Source: Paenibacillus sp. yr247
GTDB taxonomy: Bacteria > Bacillota > Bacilli > Paenibacillales > NBRC-103111
Direction: 5' to 3'
Length of the DNA: 64,000 nucleotides
Assembly: GCF_900103825.1 (NCBI RefSeq)
Contig: NZ_FNIF01000017.1
Span: forward strand, 39,388 to 103,387
Shown piece after piece: positions 1 to 9,548 of the stretch. Position numbers and translations under genes: made by a program. The notes under the pieces were generated by a model. The model ran no database searches and had not been told where the DNA came from. It was given only the letters and a program-made list of their open reading frames with translations. How positions within the stretch are numbered: position 1 is the first letter of the stretch; the number at the start of each line of letters is the position of its first letter.

Positions 1-567
1 AATTCCAGCATAGAGCATAAGCTGAGTGCTGTACTCCGTCTTTATCCCATTCTGCCCTTTAACTTCACCTGTCTTATAATCTATGATCTCATAACCGACT
101 GAAGTATGTACAATCTTATCTACATATCCCCCCAGTTTACCGTCTGGAGTTTCGATCCAACGCTCGTTACCGCTGAGCAGAATTTTATATTCTACATTGA
201 ATGAAGGCATAAGTGAGGCCGCTATATTTAATAGTAGCCTCTTCTTAAGTTCTTTCATACTGTTTTACGTAGGCACTTAGAGGGACAAGGTGTTTAGTTA
301 AAAGGTTTCTAACTAATTTTTCTTCCACTTCGGCAATACATAAATTCCAGGCGTTATTTAAATTATTCTTGTTTGAAATTTTTCCTTTACTAGCCTTTTC
401 TAATAGGCTATGGAGACTGTTCCAAAATATGCGTTTGGAGTAAATGGAAGTAACCCTGCAACACCTGATGAAGATAATACCTCAAGATATTTGCACTGTG
501 AAAAACCAAGATACCGGCTTGGCGTAACCCTATTCAAAGGTTGTAGCGCATTCAGTTTTGCTAGCAT
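1..567 (-). pseudogene. RecB/Cas4-like PD-(D/E)XK nuclease, frameshifted and cut by the window edge
   Basis: No single frame is open, but two adjacent frames join into one nuclease. It starts at MLAKLNALQPL (ATG at 567), 1 nt after the helicase stop. A one-base loss near 417 shifts FGTV into LHSLLEKASKG, and a one-base gain near 247 shifts QYERT into KKRLLLNIAASL. The reconstructed product has every landmark of the RecB-type fold: His in LHSLLE, Asp in GGYVDKI, the D-x-K core IIDYKTG, and the QLMLYAG motif at the edge. The two shifts cancel. That fits either recent decay or two base-call errors in an otherwise good gene. It is the last gene of the island operon and is translationally coupled to the helicase. 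The C-terminus lies outside the window. The nuclease assignment is by motif; the specific role is inferred. Confidence 0.7.
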
Positions 568-568
568 A

Positions 569-3500
569 CTACCACCACGTATCATCTTCCCTTCCCAGTT
601 GTTCATGACACCAACCAGGTCGCCGGAGTAAGTTAAAAGTATCGATATAGCCCGGATTGCCTCCTGCTTCAACGATGGCATCTACTAAAATGCCCTGGGG
701 GTTTTGTGTAGACCATAAAGGGTGCACAATAAGCAAATTTTGACCGTCAGAACGCAAACCCGGAATGGCACCAAATTGTACCGGCTCATAATTGAAGTAT
801 GCTGCAAATTGCCGGGACAGTTTTTGGGCTAATAAAGACCATTCTTTGAGCTCTTCATACGAAAAATCGCCATCGAGCCCACACTTGTAGCCACTCGTGT
901 ACATGGCTCTTAAATATGCTAAGCCAAGCCGCCAATCTAGTAACCCATGGTAAGGCATATTCCGATAATTCATTAAGCAACTATAACAAGCCGATTCACA
1001 AACATGTCTGTCCCCCGTTAAATATTGCATAAACGAATGTCTAGCACTAGGTGAAAAAATACCTTGCATGACATTATCCCAATTACGCTCGAGCCAACGA
1101 ACAAAGCCTGCCCCGTTGGGTAAACGGTCACTGAGTATAATTTCTCCTACGTAAGAACCATCGGCAACCCTTGATCTTAAATACTGGCATAATTCAATCT
1201 CATCGGCGTCTATATCAAGCCGTTCAGCCACTATTGACCTCAGTAAGAACCCAGCTGATATAAGTGCTGCTCTCGATGTTACATTGGACGGGTCTAGATT
1301 TAACCCAAGCGTTGTGGCGCTCGGCCTTATTCTGAGTAAATCTGTGGTTTTTGCTGCCGCGATACCAAGTGACTCAATTTTCGGATAAAACTGATCAGTA
1401 GTATAATTAAAATCCTCTAAGACCCATTGCCATTGCATTTCCGGTGCATTCCAGATGGCGCCATTGGGCGCCTTGGTCTTATTCGTAGTTACAAGCCCAC
1501 CTTGGAACAATTGCTTCCCATTATCATTGATTCTCCAAACGCGACCTTCGCCACTTAGATAAATATGAACATTTGAGTTCTCAATCTTAGAGAAATCAGC
1601 GGGCTTTCCTTCTGCAATACTTGAAGGGGCCCCTGAAACTGCCCATTCTTCTTCCTTGGCATTTTTTCCCTGAGAATAGTCTGTTCGAAATGCCAGTGGT
1701 ACTGCGACCTCATAAACCCTAAAATTACTGCCTGTAGACTCTCCACAGTTCGTGCAATGATGGATTTCCTGATCTACCCGCATATATCCACAATCATCAC
1801 AATGAGCGATCTTGTAACGCTGCGCGAGTGGATTATCTTGAGATGGCTTCCAATTATTTTGAATATTGATAAGCGGAGCGGTGAAGCCGATAGCTGTATG
1901 GATCGCTTTATTTTTTGTCTTTTGGGCACCAGGTGCAAATTCACTTATTGCAAGCTCAATATCCCTGTCTATTGTTAGCGGAGCTCGTGTCTTATCATCA
2001 AAACCATGATACAAGAGTCTGGTTCGTGAAGGCATTCCAAACATCGGCAATTTAGCACCTTCCGCCAAGCGTTCGGCAAGGCCTTCTCCAATTAACTCTG
2101 TATTTAAGGTGCATATGTCAATTTCCAAGATTAGTTCTGATTGGATGAATCTTAAATAGTTTGTAATGCATTCATCACTTTGTTCCCAATACGGAATAAC
2201 AGCGCAAATAACCTTTTCTATATTAGCAGTGTTACTTTGAAGCCAGTTGGAAATCTTATCCTTATATTGTCCCCAGTCATCTTTTAGTCCAAACTCCCCA
2301 TGGGTATCGGGTGGACTTTCGGCACCATCCCACCAGCGCACACCAATAGCAATAAACGCTTGCCTCAAGCATTCTTTAGCTAGTAACCTTTTAATGATAG
2401 GCGGCTGGTTGGCAGTAATGAAAGGGACCGGTGGTGGATCCCCGGTTATTGAGCTGGGATTTGTAAAGTAATGGTCATCATGGCTTCGACCACCTCTGCA
2501 AAGTGTTAATACAAATGAAAACGCTTGCCCCCGCCTTCCTGCACGCCCGACACGTTGTTGGTAGTTAAAACGCATCGGTGGCATATTTGCCAACATAACA
2601 GACTGCAGATTTCCAATATCCACTCCAACTTCCATAGTTGTGGTAACGCTTAGGATATCTATTTCATCTACCTGCTGACCAGTTTGATTTCCATCCGCTT
2701 TAAGCAGCACTCCCCGGAATAGCCTTTGCCGTTCTGCTTGGTCATCCGTCTGGGCTGTAAGCTCCTCTGTATGCAGCCGAATGGGCTTACGATCGTTTGT
2801 TACCATATTTGCCAAATAATTCGTTCCCATCAACACTTCACATTTACCATATGGATCAACAGGCAAATCTGAATGGCAATTGGTACAGATCCCACTGGAT
2901 GAATGAAGGTGAGGTCGCTTGCAGTTTGGGCATAACCAGTATGGATCCCCTGGCGATGCGACTTTTATATCGAGCTTCTCTGTCAGCAGGACGGCACCTT
3001 CGTGCCCTGCCCGAATTATCGTATGAAGCACTTTCTGACCGATCAGCTCTGACCGAATGTCCGAAACCCCCATTTTTTTGCAAACAGCATAAATATAATC
3101 TTTAAATATGCTCCTTGCATTGTTAAACTCCAACCAATGACTGTTAGGGAAATCTGAACCTTCATGGCGATATAGGTCACCAAGAATACGGATAGCCGAG
3201 TCGCATAGCTGTTTAAAAAGCTCTTGATCCAGGTCTACATCACTAGTGACCGCTCTGGTAAAGGCTTCATCTAGATGCAAAGTAAGATAACCAAGCCCCG
3301 ACGATTCAAAGCTAAAATATAAACGGCTAAAGAACAAATCGCATAACTCTTGTCTTACTTTGGAAATGATTTTGTTTTTTGCTACACTAGCTTCAAGGGG
3401 TAAATCCTCAGCCCACGTCTTCTTTTCAAAATTAAACAGAGTAGTCCAACGGTACTTTCTGCCCCCCCAATAAAACGATTGGTACTCAATGTCATTGCCA

Positions 3501-6262
3501 GCAGGATTTACTCCAAGCCCAATAAACCGGGATATTAACCTTCCGGTATCCCTTTCCGAAGTTGCCTGGAAAAGTTCTTTGCATGTGACAAGAAGTGTCT
3601 CCTTCTTTCTTCGAATAACATTAAGTTTCTCTAAGCTCTCTTCATAAAATCTACGGTAAGCAGCGGGAGGTTCAACTTTTGTCTGTTCCAGATATTCTTT
3701 AATTTTATCCTCCGCATCTGGAAAATCGTGCATGTACTCCTTAGCCAGTGACGTCAGCGTCCCACCTGTTTCTAGGTAACTAAGCAGTTGCCCCTCTCCA
3801 ATAGCGGATAGTTGCAATTCACTTAATACAATTTCGCGGAGAAGATCCTTATAATGATTTCGCTCTACCCCATTAGAAATTTGTGCTGCGTCTTCACGGC
3901 TATCGGAGAAAATAACCAATTTTTTCTCGACGTCACTAGACAATTGATGGAACAGATCTTTTGAAAGGATCTGGCTGACTTTTGAAAAGCCCGTACGGAA
4001 CCCACGAATGGGGCTATTCATTTTTCGTTTCGTGTAATCAGCAGAACAACAAGGGCATACCGAAGGAAGTGCTTTATACTCATTTCCCTTTACTTCATTA
4101 CCACCATCAAGTACAAACAAATAACCTCTTACATATCCAGTTGGGTCTTCATTTGCATCTTCATGTGAAAAGCTAATCCGGCCCGTTGCGGAACTGAGAG
4201 ATGCTTTGCTCCATTCTGCTGCTGCGGGGTCCTTTTCATCTCTTGGTTTCGATTGTTTCCATGAAACTGCCTCTTTCTTTACTTCTTCGGTATCTGAAGG
4301 CCAGAAAACAGCATACTCATTGTAGTTTCTATTTCCTACCATGCTTTTCTTGTTTCGGTCAGGGATTCCCTCAATGTCTGGGGACGTGACCAGCATTTCC
4401 AAGCCACCGTTTTGCAGTTTTAAACGGTTACCTCCAAAAAAAACAGTTCCGCATTGTTCACAGTATAAAAGTTCCAAAATCCGTTTGCCATTAGCATCTA
4501 CAATATCCGGTCGAGGAAACAGTTTTCCGACAGGTCGCGTTTCATCTTCTTTATGGGTAGAAGCCCATAACCCCTCTATATTGCGCAAAAACCAATGGAA
4601 CCGAAAGGACGGGAGGCTACTGTTTGAGCCAGGTCTATCGCATAGTCCACGTGCAGTGAAAAACCCGGTAAGTGCCAATTTCCTGTCGTTTTTCCCAGCA
4701 ATTGTACCAAACAACCTTTTACCAAATGTATCTACAGATACTGCCCTTACTTTATTTTTTTCATTATCCATACAAGCACTAAGCAAGAGATTGCCTAATT
4801 GTATGTCAGGTGACTCAAGGGCATCCTTCAAAGCCTTTAATCCAGTGTCCTCTCCTTTGTAATCTAACGATTGAATCAAAGCAGAAATTGATTCACTAGG
4901 ATCAAAATCATAATTCTTTTGGAATTGGGCAAATGGTTCCCAGGGAATTACGGTTTCTGTTTTAAAAGGCAATTGTTCCAGAGTACCACTAATAATATCA
5001 AACGCTTCACCAGACAAACCAAAAAAATCTTGAAGAAATTCCCGGCTATCTACATCATCTGGCTCTAACGAAGCACTAGACGCTAAAATTCGAAGTTGTG
5101 GGTGATCTGGAGAAAGACCCAACCGATGTAGCAACAACTTAAGCAAATAAGACACCTCAGCGCCTGACGTACCGCGATACAAATGCAATTCATCAATAAT
5201 TAGATGGAATATATTCTTATCGCTTTCGCTAAGCCATTTTTTAGTATGCTCAAAAATTCCATTATCGACGTCACGCATCATCATTATGCTTAACATAGAG
5301 TAATTGGTAATCAAGACATCTGGGGGCGCATCTTGCATATCCCAGCGAGATCTCATCTCAGAGCCATCCAACTTAGGGAAAAAGAAGGGGATATCCTCTT
5401 TCTCCTTTGCTTTCGCATATTTATCTGCCTCTATGCTCGTCTGCTCCATTTTTTTCAAAAGGTCAGTTAACTCTTTTATTTTATCGGTATTCGGATTACC
5501 CGTTTTTTTGTACTCATGGCCCGCTATAGGCGTCATGCCATTATAGCGTCCAAAGTAAATTTTATTCCCCTTCAAGTAGGTATCAAAGAATTCACGGGCT
5601 TGCGGGGAATCTAACGCCTTTCGCAGCCTGGTTAATTGGTCTTCGACCAGGGCATTCATAGGATAAAGTATCATCGCACGGACGCCCGGCTGCCTTTGTT
5701 CATGACCACGTTGCGACACGCGGTAAGACTTTTCCATGCGATGCCTTTTTCCGGATTTGGGATTGCATTTATCTTGCCATTCTTTGTTTTTCCACCAATC
5801 ATTTAGATGCGTATCCGGAGCTTTAGGTTCATCCCACTGGGCAGCTTCTTTTGCCAAATAAGCAAAAAGTGGTAGTAGAAATGACTCAGTTTTACCAGAA
5901 CCGGTTCCTGACGTAATAACACAATGCTTTCCTGAAATGGCTGACTCCAGCATTCGAGTTTGATGAACATACAAAGGCAGACTCGGATTAAAAAGCCCAC
6001 AGGAAGCAAACTGTTGAAAAAGCCTGATTTCCTGATTACTGAAACCAGGTAATTCTTTACCAGTTAGCTCTGTAACCCTCATGTTCGAGCTTTTATACCT
6101 TGGCAATGGTTCAATATATGGATCTTGGGATAACACACCTGGTTTTAGCAGTAATTCTTCCCTTTCATGTTCAATTTCCGGGTGACTAGTGCCAAAAGCT
6201 GTTTGTATATAACGGATAAAATTATTTCGAATATCTTCAAATGCAAGAATAGGATTTGTCAT
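569..6262 (-). CDS. giant DEAD/DEAH-box helicase with DUF1998 (MrfA/DrmB-type) C-terminus
   Basis: About 1,897 residues. Visible motifs are Walker A GTGSGKT (~125), DEAD-box variant IIDELHLYRG (~360), SASLE motif III (~400), and motif VI QQRVGRAGRRGQ (~1245). Several Cys clusters likely bind zinc: CEQCG (~605), CPCC (~745), CPNC/CTNC (~1125) and CDDCG/CTNC (~1500). The end carries the DUF1998 pattern CESACYSCLMNYRN..H..LDWRLGLAYL. Such SF2 helicases are known from DNA repair (MrfA) and from anti-phage systems (DISARM DrmB, Druantia DruE). The length matches DruE-like proteins, but the partner genes do not match Druantia or DISARM as I know them. I chose the start MTNPILAF because GGAGG lies 8 nt upstream; an ATG at 6280 overlaps the previous stop (TAATG). 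The helicase call is firm; a defence role is inference. Confidence 0.92.
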   Translation of the reverse strand: MTNPILAFEDIRNNFIRYIQTAFGTSHPEIEHEREELLLKPGVLSQDPYIEPLPRYKSSNMRVTELTGKELPGFSNQEIRLFQQFASCGLFNPSLPLYVHQTRMLESAISGKHCVITSGTGSGKTESFLLPLFAYLAKEAAQWDEPKAPDTHLNDWWKNKEWQDKCNPKSGKRHRMEKSYRVSQRGHEQRQPGVRAMILYPMNALVEDQLTRLRKALDSPQAREFFDTYLKGNKIYFGRYNGMTPIAGHEYKKTGNPNTDKIKELTDLLKKMEQTSIEADKYAKAKEKEDIPFFFPKLDGSEMRSRWDMQDAPPDVLITNYSMLSIMMMRDVDNGIFEHTKKWLSESDKNIFHLIIDELHLYRGTSGAEVSYLLKLLLHRLGLSPDHPQLRILASSASLEPDDVDSREFLQDFFGLSGEAFDIISGTLEQLPFKTETVIPWEPFAQFQKNYDFDPSESISALIQSLDYKGEDTGLKALKDALESPDIQLGNLLLSACMDNEKNKVRAVSVDTFGKRLFGTIAGKNDRKLALTGFFTARGLCDRPGSNSSLPSFRFHWFLRNIEGLWASTHKEDETRPVGKLFPRPDIVDANGKRILELLYCEQCGTVFFGGNRLKLQNGGLEMLVTSPDIEGIPDRNKKSMVGNRNYNEYAVFWPSDTEEVKKEAVSWKQSKPRDEKDPAAAEWSKASLSSATGRISFSHEDANEDPTGYVRGYLFVLDGGNEVKGNEYKALPSVCPCCSADYTKRKMNSPIRGFRTGFSKVSQILSKDLFHQLSSDVEKKLVIFSDSREDAAQISNGVERNHYKDLLREIVLSELQLSAIGEGQLLSYLETGGTLTSLAKEYMHDFPDAEDKIKEYLEQTKVEPPAAYRRFYEESLEKLNVIRRKKETLLVTCKELFQATSERDTGRLISRFIGLGVNPAGNDIEYQSFYWGGRKYRWTTLFNFEKKTWAEDLPLEASVAKNKIISKVRQELCDLFFSRLYFSFESSGLGYLTLHLDEAFTRAVTSDVDLDQELFKQLCDSAIRILGDLYRHEGSDFPNSHWLEFNNARSIFKDYIYAVCKKMGVSDIRSELIGQKVLHTIIRAGHEGAVLLTEKLDIKVASPGDPYWLCPNCKRPHLHSSSGICTNCHSDLPVDPYGKCEVLMGTNYLANMVTNDRKPIRLHTEELTAQTDDQAERQRLFRGVLLKADGNQTGQQVDEIDILSVTTTMEVGVDIGNLQSVMLANMPPMRFNYQQRVGRAGRRGQAFSFVLTLCRGGRSHDDHYFTNPSSITGDPPPVPFITANQPPIIKRLLAKECLRQAFIAIGVRWWDGAESPPDTHGEFGLKDDWGQYKDKISNWLQSNTANIEKVICAVIPYWEQSDECITNYLRFIQSELILEIDICTLNTELIGEGLAERLAEGAKLPMFGMPSRTRLLYHGFDDKTRAPLTIDRDIELAISEFAPGAQKTKNKAIHTAIGFTAPLINIQNNWKPSQDNPLAQRYKIAHCDDCGYMRVDQEIHHCTNCGESTGSNFRVYEVAVPLAFRTDYSQGKNAKEEEWAVSGAPSSIAEGKPADFSKIENSNVHIYLSGEGRVWRINDNGKQLFQGGLVTTNKTKAPNGAIWNAPEMQWQWVLEDFNYTTDQFYPKIESLGIAAAKTTDLLRIRPSATTLGLNLDPSNVTSRAALISAGFLLRSIVAERLDIDADEIELCQYLRSRVADGSYVGEIILSDRLPNGAGFVRWLERNWDNVMQGIFSPSARHSFMQYLTGDRHVCESACYSCLMNYRNMPYHGLLDWRLGLAYLRAMYTSGYKCGLDGDFSYEELKEWSLLAQKLSRQFAAYFNYEPVQFGAIPGLRSDGQNLLIVHPLWSTQNPQGILVDAIVEAGGNPGYIDTFNLLRRPGWCHEQLGREDDTWW

Positions 6263-6279
6263 TGTAATTTCCTCCAACA

Positions 6280-7254
6280 TTATAAATTTGCTTCTTGCAA
6301 TGTTTGTCCTAACTTTCTTCCAAGTTGGTTGGCCATGCCCCGGGGAACATTTTCATATATCAACATCGTAATTCCTTTTTTCAAAATACCTATTTGTTGA
6401 TGTAGCTCTTTTTTACGTGGAGCTACACCCGAACAAAGGACGATTGCCCTCGCTAGATATTTTGGCAGTGGAACGGTGATAGGAACAGCTATTTTTTGTT
6501 TTCGCTCGTCATAAAGCAAGATTTGGCATTTATGCCTGCCTAAGACGAGGTATCTCCCCCAGTTTTTATCTACCTCAGCAGCGGTATCATTATTCCATAT
6601 CCATATTTTTTGCTGCTGGTTAATTGGGTTAGTATACGTTACTAGCTTAGTAGGAGAAGTGCTTGTATCCTGGGAAAACCGCAGACGCTCATGGCAGAAC
6701 GAGCTATGTTTCCAGTTCGGCTCTGTAGATTGTAAATATAAAAGCGAATCTTTAATATCCCTAAGACTCGGTGAGAATAATAGGAGTTTCCAAGCAGCTG
6801 GTGAATCTATACTACATTCGATTCCCAATTTTCCTGCCAGTTGTACAATATAATTTTTATTTGTAGTTAATACATAAACTGCTGGAGGAAATACGGGATT
6901 TTCATTTTCTGGGTGAGGCTCAAGTGATACCTGAAAAAGGTCTGGCCTATCCGTTGAGAAACGTTGTAGCCGATCGAGGAGTTTTTTATCTCTGCCGCCT
7001 ACCAATACGAATTTTGGCATGCCAGGATGTGGGAGCAAAAGAAACGAAGGAGGGCATACTAGTATCTGTCTTAACTTGTAGTCTATCTCACAATGCCCTA
7101 ATGCTTCTAACCAATGAAGGATATCCGAAAGTGGCTGGATATATTCCTCATCATCACCCATATGAATCCTCATCAGCGTATCGTAAATAGCCTTCATTTT
7201 GTCCAGTTTCACTCTGCCTATCGCACTTATTGCTGCTAATATATCTTTAGCCAT
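6280..7254 (-). CDS. 324-aa protein of unknown family, second gene of the island operon
   Basis: I do not recognise a named family. The first ~70 residues are helical and read like a winged-helix domain. They run into a hydrophobic strand with CPPSFLLLPHPG and then FVLVGGRDKKLLDRL. The rest alternates strands and short helices with no membrane segment, no Walker motif and no obvious catalytic signature. The start has GAGGTG about 8 nt upstream and lies inside the last codons of the 679-aa gene (8-nt overlap). Its stop overlaps an upstream ATG of the helicase. Such close packing implies co-translation and probably one complex with the helicase. It could be a DNA-binding specificity or loading factor; that is inference only. 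Confidence 0.85.
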   Translation of the reverse strand: MAKDILAAISAIGRVKLDKMKAIYDTLMRIHMGDDEEYIQPLSDILHWLEALGHCEIDYKLRQILVCPPSFLLLPHPGMPKFVLVGGRDKKLLDRLQRFSTDRPDLFQVSLEPHPENENPVFPPAVYVLTTNKNYIVQLAGKLGIECSIDSPAAWKLLLFSPSLRDIKDSLLYLQSTEPNWKHSSFCHERLRFSQDTSTSPTKLVTYTNPINQQQKIWIWNNDTAAEVDKNWGRYLVLGRHKCQILLYDERKQKIAVPITVPLPKYLARAIVLCSGVAPRKKELHQQIGILKKGITMLIYENVPRGMANQLGRKLGQTLQEANL

Positions 7255-9286
7255 TCTTTGACACCTCTAAATAGTCATCCCATAATTTATTGAAAGCTTC
7301 AAATTCAAAAGAAGGTTTTTCTATTATCTTTGTCATTCCCCTTATCGCTGCCTTCCATTGCTCAACCTCTTTACTGTTTCCAGTTACATTACCTGGCTTG
7401 CTTCTTTGCAGACTTTCTATTCCGCAAAAATATAATTTCCACTTTTTGCGCCCTTCTTTTGCGATAGCCCAAACAGGGCTCCAAGCTATTTTTTTCTGTG
7501 AGCTCCGTAACCAGTAGCATATTTGACCAATCCCTTTTCCGATAAAAATAATTTCGTTTGAAAGATGTATTGGGATATCGAATTCAAATTTTTCGATGCG
7601 GTCATTTTGATTATAGATATTTCCCCCAATAGCCATGGGAACATTGCTATCAATTTGTAATTTTGTCTCCTTAAGGTAACTCTCGTAATTTTTAATATTG
7701 ATTACAGGCTCGATAAGTTTAAAGACGATTTTTTTTGGGCCTTCTAGTAAACCTTTCACTTGTATAGTTAGTGGTACATTAGTAGGAAGTGATTGTGGTA
7801 ACACCCAACAATCACGTGCCAGATCAAAAATAAGGTCCAAGTCATTTATATTCATAACCACATTACCTTCTGGATTTTCGACAATTACATTTGGGGGGCT
7901 GAAGTTTAAAAATGTGTTGCCATATCCTAATCGAATACCTCCAAAGAATCTAATACTTGTTTGAGATGATAAGGCCAAAACTTCAAAACCTTCACAAGAC
8001 AATTCAGGGTTTACCCCTTGAAACAATGACCAATCTGTTGGAAGCCCACCGTATACTATTGGCCCAAAATCAGCACATGCTTGCTTTCCCCATTTTGCTA
8101 TTTCATCTATAACGGATTGATGGCACAGTAACAGAAATTGTGATCCTCGCTCCAATTGATGAATTTCAACAAATGCATTAGGCAAACCTAATTTTTGACC
8201 ACGTGTGAATATGCGAACTGTATTGCCCGGGAACTTGACACTCCATCCGTTTTCCGAATCATCAAGAAAAACAGTATACCTAAAGTCGAAATGCTTAATG
8301 TTAATCGAATGGTTTTGATCATCCTTTATTTCAGTTGACCAATTTTGAATGCTGTCCTTGCATGTAAAAGCCCCCGTCTTCCCTCTCATACCTAACCGCA
8401 AAGATTCATCTGGGAAAGGATTATTCGCCTTTACACGCAAGCTAAACCTAGCTTTTTTCTTGATTTTATCGAGATCTAGACATAGCATAGCTGTAGAACG
8501 AACCAAAACGGAACCTTCCATTGTCTCTTCTGGCAAAGAACCATCCCAATGAATAAGTTCATCCCTTACATAATCCAGTAAAGCCATTAATAATTCCTTG
8601 TTCTCCTCTTCCCCATACAGAAGTCTTAATGTTTTCCTCGAGAGGTTGTTTTGTCCATGTTCAATTAACATGTTTTTTAATTGATTATAATAAGGTGGGC
8701 TTGTTGGGATAAGCCCTCCTTTATGAAAAAGCAATGGAAGTGAGCGTTTTTCTTTTGCAGATAATACGGACTGGGATAACGGCAAGCCAACATGCCTCCA
8801 TCTTCCCCTTGTTTTCACGGTAAAACGCCCGAACTCTTCAAATTTGTCCTCTTTAGTCCACTTCTCCAAGTCCTGCCATATGCGATACATTTCATCAAAT
8901 CTTGGGTATTGTCCAAGAACTTCCTCTTCACCAAGCAATTTACGTAATTTAGGATAGTAAGCAATGGGAGAGTAGTAACCGTCATCTATACATCCAGCAA
9001 GAACAAAAAGTGCTAAATAAGCAAGATAAGGAGGATATTTTAAGTCATTATCCCGCCAATTTTCGTATACCCTTAGAGCTTTTTGACAAACGCTGAGGCT
9101 TGGATCAGATTTGACCTTAAATGGTCCCTCAATAACAGATGAAATAAACCCCTGCATGTCTTGCCCTAAACTCTTTCCCAGTTCGTTAATAAGATGTTCA
9201 TCCACAAACAAAAGAACATCACGGCCTGCCATTTCGGGATAAAAAAAATGTTTAGCTATCAGTTTATTCCAATGTATGTATGACAT
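7247..9286 (-). CDS. 679-aa protein of unknown family, first gene of the island operon
   Basis: I do not recognise the family. The N-terminal ~200 residues are helical and aromatic-rich (HFFYPEMAGRDVLLFVDE; YPPYLAYLALFVLAG). A middle section includes the basic stretch KTRGRWRHVGLPLSQS. The C-terminal half looks beta-rich, with FLDDSENGWSVKFPG, LPTDWSLFQGV and repeated strand-turn patterns resembling Ig-like or immunity-type sandwiches. No signal peptide, transmembrane helix or nucleotide-binding motif is visible. The start is supported by AAGGGGTG before the ATG. It leads a four-gene overlapping operon and lies just downstream of a perfect 37-bp palindrome. Role unknown; possibly the recognition subunit of the helicase-nuclease module. 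Confidence 0.85.
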   Translation of the reverse strand: MSYIHWNKLIAKHFFYPEMAGRDVLLFVDEHLINELGKSLGQDMQGFISSVIEGPFKVKSDPSLSVCQKALRVYENWRDNDLKYPPYLAYLALFVLAGCIDDGYYSPIAYYPKLRKLLGEEEVLGQYPRFDEMYRIWQDLEKWTKEDKFEEFGRFTVKTRGRWRHVGLPLSQSVLSAKEKRSLPLLFHKGGLIPTSPPYYNQLKNMLIEHGQNNLSRKTLRLLYGEEENKELLMALLDYVRDELIHWDGSLPEETMEGSVLVRSTAMLCLDLDKIKKKARFSLRVKANNPFPDESLRLGMRGKTGAFTCKDSIQNWSTEIKDDQNHSINIKHFDFRYTVFLDDSENGWSVKFPGNTVRIFTRGQKLGLPNAFVEIHQLERGSQFLLLCHQSVIDEIAKWGKQACADFGPIVYGGLPTDWSLFQGVNPELSCEGFEVLALSSQTSIRFFGGIRLGYGNTFLNFSPPNVIVENPEGNVVMNINDLDLIFDLARDCWVLPQSLPTNVPLTIQVKGLLEGPKKIVFKLIEPVINIKNYESYLKETKLQIDSNVPMAIGGNIYNQNDRIEKFEFDIPIHLSNEIIFIGKGIGQICYWLRSSQKKIAWSPVWAIAKEGRKKWKLYFCGIESLQRSKPGNVTGNSKEVEQWKAAIRGMTKIIEKPSFEFEAFNKLWDDYLEVSKNG

Positions 9287-9347
9287 TTAAAGCACCCCTT
9301 GTATTGATACGACAGTTCTTTTTACACAATACGACAAATAGTGGATA

Positions 9348-9384
9348 ACAACCTGTTATATACACAATGTATATAACAGGTTGT
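9348..9384. promoter_or_regulatory. perfect palindrome upstream of the island operon (candidate operator)
   Basis: Two exact 17-bp inverted arms (ACAACCTGTTATATACA and its complement) are separated by CAA. The element sits about 60-100 bp upstream of the 679-aa gene, where a promoter or operator is expected. There is no T-run on either side, so it does not look like a terminator. A dimeric repressor or a partition/replication-type binding site would fit. No regulator gene is seen beside it. Confidence 0.5.
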
Positions 9385-9548
9385 CCCCAAATAAAAACTG
9401 TATTTTTCCGTTATTCTATAAACTCTTCAATCCAATGTGCAGTGCCCAATTAACACAACTGTTCAAAACTATCATTTATGCCTATTAGTCCGCTAATAAT
9501 ATTCCCTGAACGATATCCACTAAAAAAATTCTGAAGGCCCTTAAGTTG

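Noticed and set aside
4341..4862. 173-codon plus-strand frame within the helicase gene
   Set aside because: No homology, no ribosome-binding site, and the helicase frame here carries a zinc motif.
9301..9420. The 37-bp palindrome as a transcription terminator
   Set aside because: No T-run on either side and it lies upstream of the gene, not behind one.
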